Assembly: GCA_964583795.1 (NCBI GenBank)
Contig: CAZOWX010000038.1
Location: 1-11,761 of the forward strand
DNA: 11,761 nt
Direction of reading: 5' to 3'
From: JBDTME01 sp964583795
GTDB taxonomy: Bacteria > Patescibacteriota > Microgenomatia > UBA1400 > PJMF01
The stretch's first letter is position 1. Each line of letters begins with the position of its first letter. Shown here piece by piece: positions 7,931-11,761 of this stretch. The notes under the pieces were generated by a model. That model ran no database searches. It had not been told where the DNA came from and was given only the letters and a program-made list of their open reading frames with translations. Both the position numbers and the translations under genes were made by a program.

Positions 7931-7994
7931 AAACAATTCGAGTGCTTAAATGATGAAACAAACTGCGTTGTTCATTTGCATTTTTATCAACATA

Positions 7995-8004
7995 AGACAT
8001 GTCT
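7995..8004. repeat. 10-bp perfect palindrome upstream of the solute-binding protein gene
   Basis: AGACATGTCT is its own reverse complement and lies about 93 bp before the solute-binding protein ATG, in a 159-bp gap. A related CATGTCC occurs at 8033-8039. It might be an operator, but a 10-bp palindrome can arise by chance and no regulator is encoded here. Confidence 0.3.
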
Positions 8005-8039
8005 GGCAAGCAAAAAGTGCTTCAAACATAGTCATGTCC

Positions 8040-8045
8040 ATTATA
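8040..8045 (-). promoter_or_regulatory. Consensus -10 in the gap behind secG
   Basis: A perfect TATAAT on the minus strand lies 16 nt after the secG stop. It could start a longer leader (about 130 nt) for the solute-binding protein gene. A 29-codon frame (MTMFEALFACQTC..., 8035-7946) begins just after it. No matching -35 was found, and the small frame resembles no known peptide. Confidence 0.25.
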
Positions 8046-8061
8046 CATACTTGTCGACTTT

Positions 8062-8283
8062 TTAGTTGGGAGTAATGGCACTCAGTACTGAGAATAGTGC
8101 GAAGGCGGCGATAAAGAAGACGGTCACATATAATAACACTTTTTCGATACCGCGCTTGGTATGATAACTTTCACCGCCACCGCCCCAGGTTGAGCCAAGT
8201 CCCGTTCCTTGTGACTGCAATAAGATGACAGTAATTAGTACGATGCTGATAATGATTTGAATAATGAAGTAAATTGATGACAT
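8062..8283 (-). CDS. secG: SecG, preprotein translocase subunit
   Basis: SecG is the small accessory subunit of the SecYEG export channel and helps SecA-driven protein translocation. The 73-residue protein has two membrane segments (about 5-22 and 47-68). Between them lies the typical glycine-rich loop LLQSQGTGLGSTWGGGG (20-36), followed by a basic stretch with TKRGIEK. An ATG three codons upstream (8292) is rejected: it overlaps the perfect TATAAT -10 box, which ends 7 nt before the ATG at 8283 and so predicts a leaderless start there. The gene is transcribed alone, between the hsp20 terminator and the solute-binding protein gene. Length and topology are normal for the family. Confidence 0.94.
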   Translation of the reverse strand: MSSIYFIIQIIISIVLITVILLQSQGTGLGSTWGGGGESYHTKRGIEKVLLYVTVFFIAAFALFSVLSAITPN

Positions 8284-8290
8284 GAGGGGC

Positions 8291-8296
8291 ATTATA
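8291..8296 (-). promoter_or_regulatory. Perfect -10 box of secG, leaderless start predicted
   Basis: TATAAT on the minus strand ends 7 nt before the secG ATG (8283), so the expected start of transcription is the A of that ATG. The -35 region is weak (TTTTAT at 17 bp). There is no Shine-Dalgarno. The box also explains why the upstream ATG at 8292 cannot be used from this promoter. Confidence 0.55.
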
Positions 8297-8324
8297 CACT
8301 AGAGAACGGAGAAATAAAAAGCGA

Positions 8325-8411
8325 GGAGTTGGTAACTGAAGGAAGCCAACAACTTTGTGCCAGGAAAGGCGTTTTTCAGTGAGCAAGACTTCAGAACAAC
8401 ACTCACTGAAA
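8325..8411. repeat. Inverted-repeat-rich intergenic stretch between secG and hsp20
   Basis: TTTCAGTGAG (8374-8383) and CTCACTGAAA (8402-8411) are perfect 10-bp reverse complements with an 18-nt spacer that holds another TTCAG. Further left, GTTGG and CCAAC (within 8325-8355) can pair, and CTGAA recurs at 8336-8340. This lies between the hsp20 terminator hairpin and the secG promoter, so it is not explained by either. A plus-strand structured RNA ending in the 8417-8447 hairpin is possible, but I see no convincing plus-strand promoter. Confidence 0.45.
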
Positions 8412-8416
8412 GTGTC

Positions 8417-8447
8417 AAAGGCGGGAGTTCAATCAGCTCCCGCCTTT
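8417..8447 (-). terminator. Intrinsic terminator hairpin after hsp20
   Basis: AAAGGCGGGAG (8417-8427) and CTCCCGCCTTT (8437-8447) form a perfect 11-bp, GC-rich stem with a 9-nt loop, 13 nt after the hsp20 stop. The T-run is short (TTT on the minus strand, TTTATT on the plus strand). The A/T flanks are symmetric, so it could stop transcription from either side. Confidence 0.75.
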
Positions 8448-8460
8448 ATTGATAAAACAC

Positions 8461-8880
8461 TTATTTTTTCTTCGAAATATTGAGTTTTTTCGGTTTAGAA
8501 AGTGGCGACTTTTTGAAGGTAATGATGAGCATTCCGTCGTTAAGTTCGACGTTTGGCTCACTGGCACTATCGAGCATGCCTGGCACAGCCACTTTGTACG
8601 AGTAACTCCATGAGGATTTACTGTAATGTTTCTTTTGATTATCCGTTTCCTCTTCTTCCCGTTGGGCTTTGACGAACAAAATACCTTTTTCAAAGGTGAT
8701 ATCGATATCTTTTTCGGCGACACCAGCCACATTTGCCCGAACGGTCACTTCATTTTCTGTTTCAAACACGTCAAGATTGTTTGAGGCGGCATTGGAAATG
8801 GAGTTAACCGCATCGTCCCAAAGATCAGGCCATTGGTTCAAAGCCTGGTTCAGAAATGGCGACCATCGAATGATTGACAT
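8461..8880 (-). CDS. hsp20: Hsp20 family small heat-shock protein
   Basis: Small heat-shock proteins are ATP-independent cytoplasmic holdases that keep unfolding proteins soluble. The 139-residue length is typical. A short N-terminal arm (1-33, tryptophan- and asparagine-rich) precedes the alpha-crystallin domain (about 35-124), which begins NNLDVFETENEVTVRANVAG, includes DIDITFEKGILFVKA and ends with VELNDGMLIITFKKS (111-125), the counterpart of the conserved A-x-L-x-NGVL block. The C-terminal tail carries an IxI-like LNI motif (133-135) used in oligomer assembly. The start is ATG at 8880 with an AAGGGAAG ribosome site (8890-8883). The gene is monocistronic: it has its own promoter, a CIRCE-like operator upstream and a terminator hairpin downstream, as expected for a heat-inducible gene. 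Confidence 0.96.
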   Translation of the reverse strand: MSIIRWSPFLNQALNQWPDLWDDAVNSISNAASNNLDVFETENEVTVRANVAGVAEKDIDITFEKGILFVKAQREEEETDNQKKHYSKSSWSYSYKVAVPGMLDSASEPNVELNDGMLIITFKKSPLSKPKKLNISKKK

Positions 8881-8917
8881 AACTTCCCTTCTTGCGCTAT
8901 TGGCAATAGATTGTAAT

Positions 8918-8963
8918 GACTGCTAGTATGCAAGAATTAGCAGTCTTTGTCAATAACTGCTTA
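8918..8963. promoter_or_regulatory. CIRCE-like operator with three half-sites over the hsp20 promoter
   Basis: Read toward hsp20, TAAGCAGTT (8963-8955), 9 bp, GACTGCTAA (8945-8937) matches the HrcA-binding CIRCE layout TTAGCACTC-N9-GAGTGCTAA at 14 of 18 positions, including the exact 9-bp spacing. A third copy, TAGCAGTC (8925-8918), is a perfect inverted partner of the middle half-site and covers the -10/start region. The -35 hexamer lies in the N9 spacer. A bound repressor would block RNA polymerase. No hrcA gene is in the window. Confidence 0.6.
8925..8953 (-). promoter_or_regulatory. Sigma70-type promoter of hsp20
   Basis: On the minus strand a perfect TTGACA (8953-8948) and CATACT (8930-8925, 4 of 6) are spaced by the optimal 17 bp. 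The predicted start near 8918 gives a leader of about 37 nt containing the AAGGGAAG ribosome site. The promoter elements alternate with the half-sites of the operator described separately. Confidence 0.7.
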
Positions 8964-9030
8964 CTGGGGAATGAAGCTGTTCTCCTCAGAGAAAGTACGT
9001 TGTCGAAAAGAATTTCATATCTGGAAAAGT

Positions 9031-9060
9031 TTGCAATGCCATGATTGAAAGGTATACAAT
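9031..9060 (+). promoter_or_regulatory. Candidate promoter of the PEGA/SH3 lipoprotein gene
   Basis: TTGCAA (9031-9036) and TATACA (9053-9058, 16-bp spacing) or the overlapping TACAAT (9055-9060, 18-bp spacing) form a plausible promoter about 33 bp upstream of the ATG. The leader is about 27 nt with only a weak ribosome site. It diverges from the hsp20 promoter. Confidence 0.45.
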
Positions 9061-9092
9061 AATAGTCATCGCGAAACAAGCTGAGCTGATTT

Positions 9093-10001
9093 ATGTCTAG
9101 ACTTTTTTTCACTCGACTTCCTTTTTTGTTGGTTATTGTGCTTTTCTCAAGCATAGTATTGTCGGGTTGCACGCTTGTGTCTCAGAAAAGTGATGTGTCA
9201 GGATTGCAGATTACTACTCAGGGGATTGAAGCCAAAGTGTTGCTTAATGGAAACCAAGTGGGAATGACTCCATTTAGTGATCAGACGCTCAAACCAGGAA
9301 GTTACTCAGTTCGATTGGAGCCTGTGAGCAGTGATTTCGCGGCGTATGAAACCACGATGACGCTGTACCCAAAGACTTTGGGAATGATGGAATGGGATTT
9401 TGGTCAGACTCCCGAAATGAGTGGGGGGATTATGTACGAGTTGCAGCCACTCAAAAGAAAGGCTGATGCTCATTTTTCTCTTGCGAGTATTCCGGATGGG
9501 GCAATTGTCAAAATTGATGATGTTTCGCAAGGGTTTACACCGGTGCTATTAAAGTCGATGACAGTGGGAGCGCATCGTATTCAAGTGAGTTTACCAAGTT
9601 ATAAGGAGCGCGTTGAAACTGTAGATATTGCAGAGGGTTTTCAAATGGATGTGACGGTAAAATTGGCAAAGCAAAAGGCAGTGAGTATTGAACCGGTGAG
9701 CTCAGCCAGTGGTTCAGCGCTTGCTTCAGGGTCGGCTGAACCTAGTCCAACTGCCACGACCAGTTCCTCTTCTCGACCATCAGGCTCGAAAACCACGAAA
9801 TCGGTGACAATTACTCAAACTGGGACTGGCTGGTTGCGAGTTCGTGAATCGGCTTCCACTGGTTCAAAAGAGTTAGTGAAGGTTGACGTTGGAAAGTCGT
9901 TCCCACTGGTAAGTGAGTCAGAGGGATGGTATCAAATCGAGTATGAGGCTGGGAAAAAAGGGTGGGTTAGTGCACAGTATGCGAAGAAGGATGAAAAGTA
10001 G
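9093..10001 (+). CDS. Lipoprotein with two PEGA-like domains and a C-terminal bacterial SH3 domain
   Basis: This is a 302-residue surface lipoprotein: a basic/hydrophobic signal peptide leads to LSGC with the lipidated cysteine at 26. Two PEGA-like repeats follow. The first is at about 37-92 (AKVLLNGNQVGMTPFSDQTL, then PGSYSVRLE) and the second at about 126-190 (SIPDGAIVKIDDVSQGFTP, then VGAHRIQVSLPSYKE). A low-complexity Ser/Ala/Thr/Pro linker (about 200-236) leads to an SH3b domain (about 238-300; GWLRVRESAS, then EGWYQIEYEAGKKGWVSAQYAKK). PEGA domains are common in S-layer and other surface proteins, and SH3b domains often bind cell-wall peptides, so the protein may tie the membrane to the cell wall. 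No enzymatic motif is visible. The ATG at 9093 is the only start that gives the signal peptide. It is divergent from hsp20 and convergent with the UbiA-type gene. Confidence 0.92.
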   Translation: MSRLFFTRLPFLLVIVLFSSIVLSGCTLVSQKSDVSGLQITTQGIEAKVLLNGNQVGMTPFSDQTLKPGSYSVRLEPVSSDFAAYETTMTLYPKTLGMMEWDFGQTPEMSGGIMYELQPLKRKADAHFSLASIPDGAIVKIDDVSQGFTPVLLKSMTVGAHRIQVSLPSYKERVETVDIAEGFQMDVTVKLAKQKAVSIEPVSSASGSALASGSAEPSPTATTSSSSRPSGSKTTKSVTITQTGTGWLRVRESASTGSKELVKVDVGKSFPLVSESEGWYQIEYEAGKKGWVSAQYAKKDEK

Positions 10002-10184
10002 TTGTGGGTTATTGTGTTGTTTGGCAGTGGCTATCCCAAGTTGCACACGCTTCAAGAAAGTATTTCCTATGGCTGTTACCTGTTCTGATTTTGTCAATGA
10101 ATCTCTGACTTCGACCAATTAATGGTTGCAAAAAAAAGAGTTAGCTGTGAAATTTTACTGCAAGTGGAAACAGGAGAGCGTAAT
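10002..10184. other. Convergent intergenic gap with a doubtful small frame
   Basis: This gap separates the PEGA/SH3 gene from the convergent UbiA-type gene. A 43-codon plus-strand frame (9991-10122) starts inside the end of the lipoprotein gene, right after GAAGAAGG. It begins MKSSCGLLCCLAVAIPSC, which superficially resembles a lipoprotein signal, but the rest has no recognisable content. I see no tRNA or terminator for the plus-strand gene. Confidence 0.3.
10130..10161 (-). terminator. Weak terminator candidate after the UbiA-type gene
   Basis: On the minus strand an imperfect stem (10161-10144, GCAGT with CACAGC, two mismatches) is followed 6 nt later by a run of eight T (10137-10130). It lies 24 nt after the stop. 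The T-run is convincing; the stem is poor. Confidence 0.25.
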
Positions 10185-11123
10185 CTACCCACCCAGTACG
10201 TAGATGATAAAGATGACAAGTATTGCCCAAATGATGACCCCAGTGAGTAGCGGTCTATCACTGAGCAGCACTCGTTCTGGTGACTCACCTTGATTGTTTT
10301 CATACACGAGTTGAAGGTATCGCATGACGATATAGATGACGATGGGAATGGTGACCATCAGCCATTTTTCAGAGGTAAAGGTGGTGGGTAAAAAGCTAAA
10401 GCTTTTTACAATAGGCTCTGTGATGGAGAACTCTTCTCGTTGATACGCGTACAGCGAGTATGTTAGCCAGGTAGTATTGGCAAACATACCGGTGTAAATA
10501 TCCAAGAGCCGTTTAGAGTAGTGTTGCAGCGTTTTGCGAGTTTCTCCGAGTTGCCCCTCAAGCAATGTGCGTTCACTTTGACGTTTGCCAATTGCCAAGA
10601 AGAGTGAAGCAGACAACACCGTCAATAAAAACCAGACATCCATATGTAGATTGACAACGACTGCTCCAGCGTACACTCGAATGATAAAGCCAGCTGCTAT
10701 CGAGAGAACGTCAAGAATGGGAATATGTTTTAGCTTGAGAGTGTATAGGGTTTGAAGTGCGATATAGGTTAACACAAGATAAAAGAAGAATGGGTTGAGC
10801 GATAAGGACAGAAAAATGACCAGAATCATTCCAGCTATTGCATAAAAGACAGCTGTGGGAATGGGCAAGTCACCAGAAGCAATCGGACGTTTCTTTTTGA
10901 ACGGATGCTTTTTATCTGATTCAGCGTCGACGATATCGTTAATGATATAGATTGAAGATGACAGAATGCAAAAAACGATAAAAGCATAAACGACCACCAG
11001 AAAATATTTGGTCACATCAGCAAAGAAAAAACCAGAAAAAACCAAAGTTGCGAACAACGCTAAATTCTTTATCCACTGCCGTGGTCTTGCGGTTTTGAAG
11101 AGGTAATAAAAAGTTTTGCCCAT
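10185..11123 (-). CDS. UbiA-family prenyltransferase, DPPR-synthase-like
   Basis: The 312-residue integral membrane protein has about eight hydrophobic segments. It carries both UbiA-superfamily aspartate motifs: NDIVDAESD (62-70, followed by KKHP) and YTLKLKHIPILD (127-138), the latter leading into AAGFIIR. The N-terminal RPRQWIKN (13-20) and the IGKRQSER loop (178-185) point to the branch that includes decaprenyl-phosphate phosphoribosyltransferase, which transfers phosphoribose from PRPP to a polyprenyl phosphate. That fits its neighbour, a polyprenyl-phosphate sugar-1-phosphate transferase. Quinone or heme prenylation is less likely given these motifs and the neighbour. The ATG at 11123 lies inside the upstream gene, giving a 55-bp overlap in another frame. 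The N-terminal motif needs that start, and no Shine-Dalgarno is seen, so translation is probably coupled. The family is firm and the substrate is inferred. Confidence 0.92.
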   Translation of the reverse strand: MGKTFYYLFKTARPRQWIKNLALFATLVFSGFFFADVTKYFLVVVYAFIVFCILSSSIYIINDIVDAESDKKHPFKKKRPIASGDLPIPTAVFYAIAGMILVIFLSLSLNPFFFYLVLTYIALQTLYTLKLKHIPILDVLSIAAGFIIRVYAGAVVVNLHMDVWFLLTVLSASLFLAIGKRQSERTLLEGQLGETRKTLQHYSKRLLDIYTGMFANTTWLTYSLYAYQREEFSITEPIVKSFSFLPTTFTSEKWLMVTIPIVIYIVMRYLQLVYENNQGESPERVLLSDRPLLTGVIIWAILVIFIIYVLGG

Positions 11124-11761
11124 ATTAAAAATCCAAACACCAGCGCGCAGACTACCAGTATTGTAAACAATTTTTGATCACTCTTCAATTGCAATGCGAT
11201 AATCCCCATGATAGCAGTTACTATCCAATAAAAAAACGCAGTTTTGCGTTTTGACCACCCCAAAACATCCATTAGCTTATGGTGTAAGTGTCCACGATCT
11301 CCCCAAAAGGGAGATTTCTTTTTCAAAATGCGTCGGGTGATGGTAAAAAGCGCATCTGCAGTTGGTAGTCCCAATACTAATAGTGCAGTGGCTAGTTTGG
11401 CACCAGATAACATTGATAGCACTGCTAAAAAATACCCACCCAATGAACCTGCTCCATATCCCGGCATAATTTTTTGAGGGTACGCATTCCATAGTAATAA
11501 TCCCAAAAAAGCTCCTGCTGTTATGAATGATAAAAATATAACATTTTGCTGTGTAGGGTCTTGAGCAAAGCGAAATGCCAAAATACCGATGAATACAGCG
11601 GCAATGCCAACAACACCTGGAAGCTGCCCATCAATTCCTTTTGACCAGTTTACAATGTTCATGTTCCAGACGATCCAGATGATGGTAATCAGAGTAGAAA
11701 GGAAGGGAAACGAAAACTCGATCTGTTTTGAGCCTATCGAAACTACTGGGTGATCAAAATA
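11069..11761 (-). CDS. WecA/TagO-like polyprenyl-phosphate sugar-1-phosphate transferase, 5'-truncated by the window
   Basis: The visible 230 residues are the C-terminal part of a multi-pass enzyme that moves a sugar-1-phosphate (usually GlcNAc-1-P) from a UDP-sugar to a polyprenyl phosphate on the inner membrane face. The frame stays open to the window edge upstream of the first visible Met, so the gene continues outside; the DDxxD region is not included. The cytoplasmic signature GDRGHLHHKL (near fragment residues 154-163) matches the HxHH motif of WecA/TagO enzymes rather than the HHHxE of MraY. Oddly, NIVNWSKGIDGQ has lysine where WecA has the first aspartate of NxxNxxDGxDG, and GYGAGS replaces the usual GDAGS. 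The protein may belong to a divergent subfamily. It overlaps the UbiA-type gene by 55 bp. Confidence 0.92.
   Translation of the reverse strand, partial: YFDHPVVSIGSKQIEFSFPFLSTLITIIWIVWNMNIVNWSKGIDGQLPGVVGIAAVFIGILAFRFAQDPTQQNVIFLSFITAGAFLGLLLWNAYPQKIMPGYGAGSLGGYFLAVLSMLSGAKLATALLVLGLPTADALFTITRRILKKKSPFWGDRGHLHHKLMDVLGWSKRKTAFFYWIVTAIMGIIALQLKSDQKLFTILVVCALVFGFLIWAKLFITSSKPQDHGSG

Noticed and set aside
7936..7950. GAGTGCTTAA as a CIRCE half-site before the solute-binding protein gene
   Set aside because: No matching partner (only GTATAGCAA-like sequence) occurs at the required spacing.
8284..8292. Upstream ATG for SecG
   Set aside because: It overlaps the TATAAT box; the ATG at 8283 fits the predicted transcript start and the normal SecG N-terminus.
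8325..8365. SRP RNA-like string around CTGAAGGAAGCC
   Set aside because: It resembles the GGAAG-GAAGC core of small SRP RNA, but the apical UCC/GGA stem and symmetric loop cannot be formed.
1..11761. CRISPR array, transposon, tRNA or rRNA
   Set aside because: No spaced direct repeats, transposase motifs, T-loop sequences or rRNA-like stretches were seen.

Overview
The window looks like a chromosomal segment of an uncultured candidate-phyla-radiation bacterium (Patescibacteria, possibly Microgenomates-like). This is inferred from family composition, not from a marker gene. The clues are a DUF4012 membrane protein, a MurF that lacks the usual N-terminal substrate domain, a membrane-anchored orphan family-5 solute-binding protein, a PEGA/SH3 lipoprotein, and a WecA-like transferase of a divergent type. 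TGA serves as a normal stop (end of the solute-binding protein), so the genetic code is standard. Gene packing is tight. I see no mobile element, CRISPR array, tRNA or rRNA.

Layout from left to right. Bases 1-82 are a window edge that I cannot assign. A DUF4012 protein (-) and a cyclophilin-type peptidyl-prolyl isomerase lipoprotein (-) follow. A 451-residue unrecognised protein (+) carries a plausible RecB/Cas4-like PD-(D/E)XK nuclease signature and runs tail-to-tail into murF. Bases 3983-7902 hold a leftward set: solute-binding protein, then ddl, then murF. Ddl makes D-Ala-D-Ala and MurF attaches it to the UDP-MurNAc-tripeptide, so ddl-murF is a coherent peptidoglycan operon. Next come secG (-), a 168-bp intergenic stretch rich in inverted repeats, and hsp20 (-), which has a strong promoter interwoven with a CIRCE-like operator. 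A divergent PEGA/SH3 lipoprotein (+) follows. The right end holds a UbiA-type prenyltransferase and a WecA/TagO-like sugar-1-phosphate transferase (both -, overlapping by 55 bp, the latter cut by the window edge); these two probably work on polyprenyl-phosphate-linked glycan precursors.

Most products are envelope-related: anchored or lipidated surface proteins, protein export, peptidoglycan and lipid-linked sugar synthesis, and extracytoplasmic folding. Three observations merit attention. One is the CIRCE-like control region of hsp20. Another is the repeated placement of -10 boxes 6-8 nt before start codons, which predicts leaderless mRNAs, next to other genes with clear Shine-Dalgarno sites. 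The third is the loss of usually conserved acidic residues in the WecA-like transferase. The putative nuclease is the best candidate for an undescribed protein family.
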